Source of the DNA: JAHDCE01 sp051275765
Lineage (GTDB): Bacteria; Bacteroidota; Bacteroidia; Chitinophagales; Saprospiraceae
Direction of reading: 5' to 3'
Assembly (NCBI GenBank): GCA_051275765.1
Contig: JBNMOV010000094.1
Span: forward strand, 1 to 13,213
DNA length: 13,213 nucleotides
Shown here: one piece after another, positions 1 to 6,412 of the stretch
Layout: each line of letters begins with the position of its first letter
How positions within the stretch are numbered: position 1 is the first letter of the stretch
Notes under the pieces: generated by a model
What the model saw: only the letters and a program-made list of their open reading frames with translations
Database searches by the model: none
Told to the model about the DNA's origin: nothing
Made by a program: the position numbers and the translations under genes

Positions 1-778
1 TTTTATTAATTAGATAACGAACTGTAGCCTGAATATTAGACATCAATAATGCAGCAGCAGCTCCTTTACCAGATACATCTGCGATACAAAATGCAAAACG
101 AGGATCATCATAATCTATGAAATCAAAATAATCGCCACCTATGGTTGAGTGAGGTCGATATATACTCGCCAATTCATATCTTTCATTCTTAGGTAAAGTG
201 TTAGGAATAAGCATCTTCTGCATGGCTCCTGCCAGTTCCATTTCCTTTTTTAACGATTCTTGTTCCAATTGTTTTTTAAACAATCTTTTATTCTCAATGG
301 CTACTGCAATAATATTGGTAATCGTGGTAATAAACGACACCTTGTCATACATATCATCATCCTTACTAAATCCCCCAATGAATGTATACGCAATAGATAT
401 ATCCTTATGTCTTACTGGTACTACGACATCAAACATACTAATTAGAGGATGCTTTTCATCTGTAAGATTATGTAATCGGGTATAGGTCGTTAGTTTTTCC
501 TGAATATCTATTTTCAACATTTGCTCAGGAATACCTATGGAAGTAGCACAACACCAGTGTCCGTCTTCTTCTTTAATATACAGCGCCATTTTCTTAATAC
601 CCATCTCCCAACTCAAAAACGAGTTATACATACCAAACAGCACTTGTGCAGGTAAGTTATCGTTGATTGCTTGAGTAATATTCAACAATCGATTTATTTG
701 GAGTTGTTTGAGCGTTAGATCTCGCTCAAGCATCTCAAAATTGGAAAGATTCTTTTTTATATCAGAAAAATCTGCCAT
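1..778 (-). CDS. GAF-SpoIIE (PP2C-type) serine phosphatase, N-terminal part, truncated by window edge
   Basis: The 259 N-terminal residues lie in the window; the frame stays open to the left edge, so the C-terminal part of the catalytic domain is missing. Residues about 20-35 are a short helix (LERDLTLKQLQINR), about 36-165 look like a GAF-type sensor domain, and about 165-185 form a charged linker helix typical of the join between GAF and phosphatase. The SpoIIE/PP2C domain begins near 180: ELAGAMQKMLIP, then IGGDYFDF (213-220) and ADVSGKGAAAALLMS (233-247). The two Asp-containing motifs are those that bind Mn/Mg in this family. No signal peptide or membrane segment is seen, so it should be cytosolic. 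Such proteins are usually partner-switch (RsbU-like) phosphatases acting on anti-anti-sigma proteins, but no partner is in the window and the signal sensed by the GAF domain is unknown. The start is the ATG at 778; no earlier in-frame Met makes a better N-terminus. Family call is firm; role is inferred. Confidence 0.88.
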   Translation of the reverse strand, partial: MADFSDIKKNLSNFEMLERDLTLKQLQINRLLNITQAINDNLPAQVLFGMYNSFLSWEMGIKKMALYIKEEDGHWCCATSIGIPEQMLKIDIQEKLTTYTRLHNLTDEKHPLISMFDVVVPVRHKDISIAYTFIGGFSKDDDMYDKVSFITTITNIIAVAIENKRLFKKQLEQESLKKEMELAGAMQKMLIPNTLPKNERYELASIYRPHSTIGGDYFDFIDYDDPRFAFCIADVSGKGAAAALLMSNIQATVRYLINK

Positions 779-960
779 AAAGTTTAGATAAGGGTTTAAG
801 GATTTTCATTAGATGTTGACACATATGCATTAGTAGGTATAAATTTACTGAAATTTAGTGGATAACTATAAAGACTATGGAAAAGTTTTTAATATGGTAA
901 CAAAAGGAGCAGGATAGTGAATTTAAACAAAAAATGACAAACCCAACAACAACCAACAAA

Positions 961-986
961 AATAGCCTTGCAAAAGCAAGGCTATT
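961..986 (-). terminator. Rho-independent terminator of tRNA-Leu
   Basis: A perfect 11-bp stem (AATAGCCTTGC / GCAAGGCTATT) closes an AAAA loop. Read on the minus strand it lies 16 nt past the tRNA 3' end and is followed by a short T run (TTTG). Confidence 0.8.
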
Positions 987-1002
987 AATGAATTAATTTT
1001 AT

Positions 1003-1090
1003 TGGTGCTCATGACTGGAGTCGAACCAGCACGTCCTTATCGAACACAAAGCCCTCAACCTTGCACGTCTACCAATTCCGTCACATGAGC
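1003..1090 (-). tRNA. tRNA-Leu (anticodon GAG)
   Basis: Read on the minus strand, the acceptor arms GCTCATG and CATGAGC pair perfectly, followed by discriminator A and an encoded CCA. The anticodon stem CAAGG/CTTTG holds the loop TTGAGGG, giving anticodon GAG, which reads CUC/CUU leucine codons. The long variable arm (class II tRNA) and the T-arm GCTGG-TTCGACT-CCAGT fit tRNA-Leu. It is a single tRNA gene, not part of an array, with a promoter box upstream and a hairpin terminator downstream. Confidence 0.97.
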
Positions 1091-1131
1091 TTATGTAATA
1101 TTGAAATGATATTCTTTTAAAATAAGTTCCG

Positions 1132-1139
1132 CAAATGTA
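1132..1139 (-). promoter_or_regulatory. Bacteroidota -7 promoter box for tRNA-Leu
   Basis: The minus strand reads TACATTTG, a perfect match to the Bacteroidota sigma-A box TAnnTTTG, 41 nt before the tRNA 5' end. A TTG that could serve as the -33 box lies at 1156-1158 with a 16-nt spacer, slightly short of the usual 17-23. Confidence 0.65.
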
Positions 1140-1490
1140 GGCAAAATACTAAAACCAAGCCCTCTTTCAAGGAAAAAATAAACAAAGTCATGATTTTTAT
1201 TCTTTTTTGAATTATTAATGACAAACTAAAAATATCTATATAAATTCCATTCATTATTCGAGGGCTAGCATTAATAAACTGCTGCACAAATACCTTTCCT
1301 TGTATTTAACACACCGTTTCTTTATGCTTTTGTACAATATTTAACTTACTTGATTTAGGCATTATTATAATATATGTAAATATAATATTCATTATGTACT
1401 GAAAAACAACACATAAAAATGTTGAACATTGTTTTTTGGCATGGTATTTCGTCTTTAGTTATTATATCCAACAAGTTTAAAGTAAGCAAA
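1140..1490. other. Gene-free spacer between tRNA-Leu and the SPOR-like gene
   Basis: This AT-rich stretch lies between two divergent units. I see no convincing coding frame, repeat or RNA. An in-frame extension of the downstream gene to an ATG at 1419 exists but would bury the signal peptide inside the protein. A weak box TACCTTTC lies just past 1285, too far upstream to assign with confidence. Confidence 0.5.
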
Positions 1491-1937
1491 ATGATGAAAG
1501 ATATAAGATTTTTGACGGTAGTGGCTTTTATGATGTTTTTTATGGCAGGCACTGTTTCTGCACAGAATAATGAGGAATTAGCTATTACAACAGAAAAGAA
1601 AGGTGCGTTCAATGAGTCAGCAGACGAATCTGATGAGATCATAGAAGATGAAATCGCACACTATTATAGACAACATAAAAAATTACCTTCTTTCTTTTCA
1701 GGATACGTTATTGAGTTGACTACTTCTGATTTACCTTTGAGAAGGGATTATGTTCTTTTTGAAAAGTTTGGAAATGTCATGATAGACCAATTAGAAGAAG
1801 GTGGTTTTTCATATATTATCCAAGGTTTTAAAAATGAAAAGGCAGCGACTTCATTCCTCAATAATATTGTTATTTATAATGCATCAGAAGCGAAAGTGGT
1901 TCTTTATGAAAAAGGAAGAAGAGGTACAAAGAAATAA
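1491..1937 (+). CDS. Small exported protein with a SPOR-like domain
   Basis: The product is 148 residues from ATG 1491 (or 147 from the next codon, also ATG). Residues 1-24 form a classic Sec signal peptide: MMK-DIR, a hydrophobic core FLTVVAFMMFFMAG, then a TVSA cleavage site before QNN. An acidic, low-complexity linker follows (about 25-55). Residues about 71-143 have the SPOR-like pattern: GYVIELTTSDLPL, an aromatic strand, GGFSYIIQGFKNEKAATSFL (an aromatic/GF strand followed by the 'A..fL' helix), then SEAKVVLYEKGRR at the C-terminus. SPOR domains bind peptidoglycan; this divergent Bacteroidota version may bind it or may simply share the fold. ATG 1491 is chosen over 1419 because it puts the signal peptide at the N-terminus. 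A strong hairpin follows the stop, so it is probably monocistronic. Periplasmic location is inferred. Confidence 0.72.
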   Translation: MMKDIRFLTVVAFMMFFMAGTVSAQNNEELAITTEKKGAFNESADESDEIIEDEIAHYYRQHKKLPSFFSGYVIELTTSDLPLRRDYVLFEKFGNVMIDQLEEGGFSYIIQGFKNEKAATSFLNNIVIYNASEAKVVLYEKGRRGTKK

Positions 1938-1964
1938 AAATTTATTAAGTACATAATAATAACT

Positions 1965-2001
1965 AAAATCCTCCTGTGAAATAAATTCACAGGAGGATTT
2001 T
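1965..2001 (+). terminator. Bidirectional-looking terminator after the SPOR-like gene
   Basis: A perfect 16-bp stem (AAAATCCTCCTGTGAA and its complement) encloses an ATAAA loop, 27 nt after the stop codon. The A/T ends supply the T tract in both directions. Confidence 0.85.
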
Positions 2002-2038
2002 TAGCATAAATTACTAAGTCTATAAAATGTAATGGCTA

Positions 2039-2221
2039 TTACAGACTAATAATCTGCTGTACTATCTTTTCTGGTTCTGGGGGTGGGCAGTCTAATCGAC
2101 TTAATCCATTTCCTTTTTTTATACTCACCTATAGTGTTATTTGCAATAATTAGGAGTCTCCTTTAACTTTGCTCGTATCTTGTCTAGATAGCAACTTAAG
2201 CGATTTTTTCACTTTTTTCAT
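2039..2221 (-). pseudogene. Possible decayed small-peptide gene (leader-like N-terminus, two in-frame stops)
   Basis: From the ATG at 2221 the minus strand reads MKKVKKSLKLLSRQDTSKVK and then GDS before a TAA (2150-2152). The same frame continues after that stop, hits a TAG at 2129-2131, and then gives VSIKKGNGLSRLDCPPPEPE... to a final TAA at 2039-2041. The basic MKK..KSLKL start and the KVKGD junction resemble leader peptides of Bacteroidota peptide natural products (MKK..L.L...(V)KGG), and the distal part has a Cys-Pro-rich tail. Two stops in 61 codons of AT-rich DNA are easily met by chance, there is no maturase in the window, and a 23-residue intact peptide is an alternative. Element E1 begins about 30 bp upstream of the ATG, in its promoter region. 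Weak call. Confidence 0.25.
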
Positions 2222-2250
2222 TACGTTATATATTTAAAAGAATAGCCTTA

Positions 2251-2409
2251 GTGAAAGAACCTAAATAACATCCACCATTATACTTGTTCTTTTTCCTTCT
2301 AAAAAACATAAAAAATAGTTTCGTAGCTAAGGCTATGCAACGATTTTGTGAATTCTTTACAAGAAAAAATTACTACGCATTATGGTGGATCTTATTTAGA
2401 TTCTTTCAC
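2251..2409. mobile_element. MITE-like palindromic element E1 (159 bp)
   Basis: The element is non-coding and bounded by terminal inverted repeats of 31 bp: 2251-2281 and 2379-2409, matching at 28 of 31 positions and starting GTGAAAGAA. It is flanked by a 3-bp direct repeat TTA (2248-2250 and 2410-2412), as expected of a target duplication. The core GCTAAGGC sits at 2326-2333, 75 bp from the left end. TIR position 19 is C on the + strand in both arms, a conserved unpaired position. E2 at 4314-4471 has the same length within 1 bp, the same core at the same offset and the same position-19 mismatch, so both are one family. With no transposase it must be mobilised in trans, if at all. The TWA duplication recalls IS5-family subgroups (IS1031/ISL2 type), an inference only. 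Confidence 0.75.
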
Positions 2410-2516
2410 TTACTACCAAATTTTAAAATTATTTTTTGTTCCTAATAGTTAACTTCTAACGTCAGAATAATAACGGTTATTTTTTTATTTTCAAGTTTAC
2501 ACAAAATCCTTTAAAC

Positions 2517-2588
2517 ATGTTAGTACTAGGAGTTATTGCAGGAGTTTTCCTTTTTGGTGGAGGAATACTTTTAGCGTCCAGGAAGTAA
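2517..2588 (+). CDS. Candidate 23-residue single-pass membrane peptide
   Basis: ATG at 2517 opens a 23-codon frame beginning MLVLGVIAGVFLFGGG, continuing with four hydrophobic residues and ending in SRK before TAA. The whole peptide is one hydrophobic helix with a basic C-terminus, the make-up of real small membrane proteins. A strong terminator-type hairpin begins 13 nt after the stop, which supports a transcription unit, although that hairpin also serves the convergent hflX. No Shine-Dalgarno site is expected in this phylum and no clear -7 box was seen. I do not recognise a family. Confidence 0.4.
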   Translation: MLVLGVIAGVFLFGGGILLASRK

Positions 2589-2601
2589 GTGCTAATTAAA
2601 A

Positions 2602-2636
2602 AAACGGGCTGAAACTTATTAAGTTTCAGCCCGTTT
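2602..2636 (-). terminator. Terminator of hflX (bidirectional)
   Basis: A perfect 16-bp stem (AAACGGGCTGAAACTT and its complement) with an ATT loop. On the minus strand it is followed by a run of T residues (TTTTTT), a textbook intrinsic terminator 36 nt past the hflX stop. It may also end a transcript from the 23-codon frame on the plus strand. Confidence 0.9.
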
Positions 2637-2672
2637 ACTATTAAAGATTAATTTGAATTATTATTCTTTATT

Positions 2673-3887
2673 CTACCAATGCTTAGTTTGATATGGATAT
2701 CTTACTCTATATTGTTCTTCTATCATTTCAGTCAACTTGGTTCTTAATTCTGGAACACCTTCTTTTTTAACAGCAGAGATAAAAAGGGATGGATGACTGA
2801 GATTATTTTCAAAATTCTCCAGCATTTCTGATTCTATCTCTAATTTCACTTCATCCTCCAAAAGGTCATCGTATTCATTTTTCCTATAAAGGTCTATCTT
2901 ATTAAATACATAGATAATAGGTTTTTCTAATGCCTCCAATTCTTGCAGAACCCTATTGACAGATGCAATGTGATCTGCATGCTGAGGATGTGCTATATCT
3001 ACCACATGGATCAATATATCGCTTTCCCTTACTTCATCCAGTGTAGATTTGAAACTTTCTACTAGATGATGTGGTAATTTTCTAATAAATCCAACTGTAT
3101 CTGAAAGCAAAAACGGCATCGTACCAAAAACTACTTTTCTAACCGTAGTGTCCAATGTAGCAAAGAGTTTGTTTTCCGCAAATACATCAGATTTACTCAA
3201 TGTATTCATCAATGTAGATTTCCCTGCATTGGTATATCCAACTAAAGAGACTCTGATTAATTGACCTCGCTGTTTCCTTCTGGTTATATTTTGTTTATCT
3301 ATCTTATCCAATTTCTTTTTCAAGAAAGTAATCTTATCCCTTACTATACGTCTATCCGTTTCTATCTCTGTTTCCCCTGGTCCTCTCATACCTATACCAC
3401 CTCGCTGTCTTTCTAAGTGAGTCCAAAGTCCTACCAATCTAGGAAGCATATATTGGAGCTGTGCCAATTCTACTTGCGTCTTGGCTTGAGCAGTTTGTGC
3501 CCTTCTAGCGAATATATCCAGAATCAAACTACTTCGATCTAGTATTTTCACCTTCAACTCTTCTTCCAATATAGAAACTTGTTTACCACTAAGATCATCA
3601 TCGAAAATGACCATACTGATATCCTTATTCATTTCTACAAATTCTACAATTTCTTCTAACTTACCTTTACGTACATAAGTTCGCCTGTCTGGATGCGGTA
3701 GTTTTTGCATGAATACCTTCACCGTTTTAGCACCAGCAGTCTTAGCCAAAAATTCTAATTCATCCAAGTACTCAATCGTTTTTTCTTTCGATTGTCCTTC
3801 CTTTATCACACCTACCAATATTGCCTGCTCAATCTTCCTAGCAATACCTTTTCGCTTTTTTTGTCCTAAATCCCATTCCTGTGCCAT
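2673..3887 (-). CDS. hflX: Ribosome-associated GTPase HflX
   Basis: This 404-residue protein has the full HflX layout. The N-terminal HflX domain (about 20-160) ends in the family signature RGGIGMRGPGETEIETDRR (162-180), followed by a coiled-coil helix (about 181-205). The G domain carries G1 GYTNAGKST (217-225), a G2-region DTT (246-248), G3 DTVG (263-266), G4 NKID (329-332) and G5 SA (371-372). Known HflX proteins bind the 50S E site and split stalled or hibernating ribosomes under stress using GTP/ATP. All nucleotide-binding motifs are intact and the length is normal for Bacteroidota. The start at 3887 follows a perfect -7 box by 20 nt, leaving a 5' leader of only about a dozen nucleotides. 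It is a single-gene unit with its own terminator and is not next to hfq or miaA here. Confidence 0.96.
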   Translation of the reverse strand: MAQEWDLGQKKRKGIARKIEQAILVGVIKEGQSKEKTIEYLDELEFLAKTAGAKTVKVFMQKLPHPDRRTYVRKGKLEEIVEFVEMNKDISMVIFDDDLSGKQVSILEEELKVKILDRSSLILDIFARRAQTAQAKTQVELAQLQYMLPRLVGLWTHLERQRGGIGMRGPGETEIETDRRIVRDKITFLKKKLDKIDKQNITRRKQRGQLIRVSLVGYTNAGKSTLMNTLSKSDVFAENKLFATLDTTVRKVVFGTMPFLLSDTVGFIRKLPHHLVESFKSTLDEVRESDILIHVVDIAHPQHADHIASVNRVLQELEALEKPIIYVFNKIDLYRKNEYDDLLEDEVKLEIESEMLENFENNLSHPSLFISAVKKEGVPELRTKLTEMIEEQYRVRYPYQTKHW

Positions 3888-3907
3888 ATCTCGCTATTAT
3901 TTTTATA

Positions 3908-3915
3908 CAAAGATA
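3908..3915 (-). promoter_or_regulatory. Bacteroidota -7 box for hflX
   Basis: The minus strand reads TATCTTTG, a perfect TAnnTTTG, ending 20 nt before the start codon. A TTG upstream (3929-3931) is only 13 nt away, so the -33 element is not clear. Confidence 0.6.
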
Positions 3916-4122
3916 ACAACACCATTTTCAATAAAAAGATTCCATTATTGAAAACCATGCAATTGTTCTTATCACCTAAGAGTATACTCATTATACCTTA
4001 GGCACTTAAAACACAAGGTACAAAAATATAGTACCTCTATCACTTTATGACTCAAAGTCACAACGTAAATTAGATATTATTACAAATGGTTTTATATGTG
4101 AAGTTTATTATTTAATCGCATG

Positions 4123-4535
4123 CTAGATTACATTATAAAATTTCAGTATTACTAAAATTATAGGTATTAATAGTACAACAGGAATTACATACCAAACCAA
4201 CAAATCCCTTATTAGTTTTCTAGACTTAACTCTAAGTATTTCTTCTTCATTGATCTGCACATCCATTTTTTTAGGGTTTACCCTTTTAATATCATATCTT
4301 TTGTGATTACTAAGGGATGGCGAATAAATAACTGTCCGTTTTGATTTTATCTTTCTGCACTATGCTGCGTTGGCAAAAACCTTATTACGCTAAGGCGTAA
4401 CGTAGCTTTTACCGCCTTGCCTAGCACAAAAATATCTTATCAATTCCAGACACTTATTTATTCGCCATCCCTAAATGCAGTTCTAGGCTTCTTAAACATA
4501 TGCTCTGTTACACCTCCCCACTTATTCATTCCCAT
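4123..4535 (-). pseudogene. Small membrane-protein gene interrupted by element E2
   Basis: The intact gene would start at ATG 4535 (MGMNKWGGVTEHMFKKPRTA). After codon 20 the reading frame enters E2, whose terminal repeat supplies a stop (GGC GAA TAA). Deleting the 158-bp element plus one copy of the TAA duplication (161 bp, not a multiple of three) rejoins the frame exactly as ...RTAFSNHKRYDIKRVNPKK MDVQINEEEILRVKSRKL..., ending at TAG 4123-4125. That gives 83 residues: a basic soluble N-terminus and one C-terminal membrane segment (about 58-78, LLVWYVIPVVLLIPIILVIL). The distal 47 codons still have an ATG at 4266 and could be translated alone. I do not recognise the family; basic N-terminus plus C-terminal helix proteins of this size are common in Bacteroidota. 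The restored frame is directly visible; loss of function is inferred. Confidence 0.8.
4314..4471. mobile_element. MITE-like palindromic element E2 (158 bp), inserted in a small gene
   Basis: The ends are terminal inverted repeats GGGATGGCGAATAAATAA (18 bp perfect, 23 of 25 overall: 4314-4338 and 4447-4471). The flanks are a TAA direct repeat (4311-4313 and 4472-4474). The palindrome continues imperfectly to the centre, where TTACGC-TAAG-GCGTAA surrounds the GCTAAGGC core at 4389-4396, 75 bp from the left end. TIR positions 12-18 (TAAATAA) and the C-C mismatch at position 19 are shared with E1. There is no coding frame. The restored reading frame of the host gene shows which 161 bp were added, so boundaries and duplication size are fixed by the sequence. 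The RNA would fold into a long hairpin on either strand. Confidence 0.88.
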
Positions 4536-4759
4536 AAACTAAAAATTTGCACCCTTGAGCAGCTTATATTTTACGTGTTCCCTGAAGTAATTAAAATATA
4601 TAACGAATAGCTGATCGTTTCACTAATTAAGGATGAATCTAGTAATAATATCGACTGTCCCCCCTTTGTATTATTTTTCCTACCTATAAATAGTCAAGCA
4701 TTATTAAGATATTCATTTAGCTGTAGATGAAAAAACAACTTCTAGAAAAGTTATTTTTT
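4536..4759. other. Spacer between the interrupted gene and the aldehyde dehydrogenase promoter
   Basis: This AT-rich divergent intergenic stretch should hold the promoter of the interrupted minus-strand gene. No clear -7 box, coding frame or strong hairpin was found. A CCCCCC run at about 4660 stands out only by composition. Confidence 0.4.
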
Positions 4760-4767
4760 TAACTTTA
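4760..4767 (+). promoter_or_regulatory. Probable -7 box for the aldehyde dehydrogenase gene
   Basis: TAACTTTA matches TAnnTTTG at all but the last base and lies 41 nt before the ATG. The same octamer precedes the nucleotidyltransferase gene at 6401. Confidence 0.4.
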
Positions 4768-4808
4768 CACTTTTAATCTTGGTCTTAACATTTACAAAAC
4801 CACCTTAA

Positions 4809-6260
4809 ATGAAGCCAGTTAAATATATTAAAAACTATATCGGCGGTGCTTTAGTACCAGCAGATTCAGGGAGTTACTTTGATAACATAAGTCCTCATAA
4901 TGGGGAAGTTTATTCACATATTCCTGATTCTGAGGCATCCGATGTACAGAAAGCTGTAGAAGCAGCAGAAAGAGCATTTCCAGAATGGTCTAGCTGTGGA
5001 GTAGATAAACGATATAGGATACTCACTAGACTGGCAGACATCATAGAGCAAAACCTTGAAGATTTTGCTTATGCAGAAAGTCTAGATTCTGGTAAGCCTA
5101 TTTCTATGGCTAAAAGTATGGATATTCCTCGTTCACATGCTAATATTAGATTCTTTGCTACAGCCATCATGCACTTCGCTTCAGAATCTCATCATATGGA
5201 AGGAAGTGCGATGAATTTTACGCTTCGTCAGCCAATTGGCGTGGTAGGTTGTATTTCTCCTTGGAATTTGCCTTTGTATTTATTCACTTGGAAAATCGCT
5301 CCAGCATTGGCAGCAGGAAACTGTGTCATAGCCAAACCTTCTGAAATTACACCAATGACAGCCTTTCTCCTGTCACAAGCTTGTGATGAAGCAGGCGTTC
5401 CTCCAGGAGTATTGAATCTCGTACATGGTTTAGGCCCTAAAGCTGGACAAGCAATCGTAGAACATCCAAAAATCAAGGCAATATCATTTACTGGTGGAAC
5501 AGGAACAGGAAGAGAAATTGCTAGGATTGCAGCTCCTATGTTCAAAAAATTATCTTTAGAATTAGGAGGTAAAAATCCTAATATCATTTTTGCAGACTGC
5601 GATTTTGATAAAATGATTTTTGATACACTTCGTTCTTCTTTTTCTAATAATGGACAAATCTGTCTTTGTGGATCGAGAATTTTTATCGAACGTCCTATAT
5701 ATGAGAAGTTCAAAGAGGAATTTGTAAAACGAACACAATTCCTCAAAGTAGGCGATCCTTTTTCTCCTATTACAGACTTAGGAGCATTGGTTAGCCAATC
5801 GCATATGGAAAAAGTAATGAGCTATATCGAATTGGCAAAACTGGAAGGAGGTACGATACTCTGCGGAGGCAAACCTGTGAAAATGGAAGGCAAATTAGAA
5901 AATGGTTATTACTTACGTCCAACTATTGTAGAAAATTTATCTCCTTATTGTAGAACGAACCAAGAAGAAATTTTTGGACCAGTCGTCACTATTACGCCAT
6001 TCGATACAGAAGAAGAAGTATTAGAATATGCTAATTCTGTAGATTATGGACTATCTGCTACGCTTTGGACGAAGGATATTTATAAAGCCAATAGGATGGC
6101 AGAAAAGATTGAGGCAGGTGTAGTTTGGATTAATTGTTGGCTGATAAGGGATTTAAGAACGCCTTTTGGTGGGGTAAAAAGTTCTGGTGTCGGACGAGAA
6201 GGAGGATTGGAAGCCTTGCGATTTTTTACAGAAACTAAGAATATTTGTATGAAATACTAG
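4809..6260 (+). CDS. NAD(P)-dependent aldehyde dehydrogenase (ALDH8 / 2-hydroxymuconic-semialdehyde dehydrogenase-like)
   Basis: The 483-residue protein is full length for the ALDH superfamily. Key residues are all present: Asn153 in PWNLPL, Lys176 in IAKPSE (cofactor), FTGGTGTG (227-234, nucleotide-binding loop), Glu251 in LELGGK (general base), catalytic Cys285 in NNGQICLCGSR, and Glu387 in EEIFGPV. The C-terminal signature TPFGGVKSSGVGREGG with the ending FFTETKNICMKY is that of the ALDH8 / XylG / aminomuconate-semialdehyde branch, rather than of betaine-aldehyde or CoA-acylating enzymes. It oxidises an aldehyde to the acid with NAD(P)+; the substrate cannot be read here. A role in tryptophan/kynurenine or another aromatic ring-cleavage pathway is possible, but no partner enzymes flank it. 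The gene stands alone, with its own terminator. Cytosolic. Confidence 0.9.
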   Translation: MKPVKYIKNYIGGALVPADSGSYFDNISPHNGEVYSHIPDSEASDVQKAVEAAERAFPEWSSCGVDKRYRILTRLADIIEQNLEDFAYAESLDSGKPISMAKSMDIPRSHANIRFFATAIMHFASESHHMEGSAMNFTLRQPIGVVGCISPWNLPLYLFTWKIAPALAAGNCVIAKPSEITPMTAFLLSQACDEAGVPPGVLNLVHGLGPKAGQAIVEHPKIKAISFTGGTGTGREIARIAAPMFKKLSLELGGKNPNIIFADCDFDKMIFDTLRSSFSNNGQICLCGSRIFIERPIYEKFKEEFVKRTQFLKVGDPFSPITDLGALVSQSHMEKVMSYIELAKLEGGTILCGGKPVKMEGKLENGYYLRPTIVENLSPYCRTNQEEIFGPVVTITPFDTEEEVLEYANSVDYGLSATLWTKDIYKANRMAEKIEAGVVWINCWLIRDLRTPFGGVKSSGVGREGGLEALRFFTETKNICMKY

Positions 6261-6299
6261 TACTTGAATAAGTATAAATACTTTTACTAAAACAGTAAG

Positions 6300-6346
6300 A
6301 AATGCTTGCTTTAGCAAACCTAAGAGGTTTACCAAAGCAAGCATTT
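6300..6346 (+). terminator. Terminator of the aldehyde dehydrogenase gene
   Basis: A 22-bp stem with two mismatches (AAATGCTTGCTTT as the perfect outer part) encloses a 3-nt loop and ends in TTTT, 39 nt after the stop codon. Confidence 0.88.
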
Positions 6347-6400
6347 TCATAATTTATCAACATCCTTTTGGTTCTTTTAGTATTAAACTAAAATTGCTCT

Positions 6401-6408
6401 TAACTTTA
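6401..6408 (+). promoter_or_regulatory. Possible -7 box abutting the nucleotidyltransferase start (leaderless mRNA candidate)
   Basis: TAACTTTA (7 of 8 fixed and free positions of TAnnTTTG) ends only 4 nt before the ATG at 6413. If used, transcription would begin at or within a few bases of the start codon. Confidence 0.4.
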
Positions 6409-6412
6409 CAAA

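Noticed and set aside
198..485. 95-codon plus-strand frame in the first 500 bases
   Set aside because: It is antisense to the GAF-SpoIIE phosphatase, whose minus-strand frame is open over the whole region and carries family motifs.
1419..1490. Longer start for the SPOR-like protein
   Set aside because: It would place 24 extra residues before an obvious signal peptide.
2251..2409. E1 as a simple transcription terminator
   Set aside because: At 159 bp, with flanking TTA repeats and a matching element elsewhere, it is far larger and more structured than a terminator, and no gene ends at its edge.
3951..4122. Several short hairpins (for example AGGTAC/GTACCT near 4015-4036)
   Set aside because: Stems of 5-7 bp in AT-rich DNA are expected by chance; none is placed at a gene end.
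5228..5746. 172-codon open frame opposite the aldehyde dehydrogenase gene
   Set aside because: It lies wholly antisense to a gene with intact catalytic motifs and has no recognisable domain; a shadow of the real coding frame.
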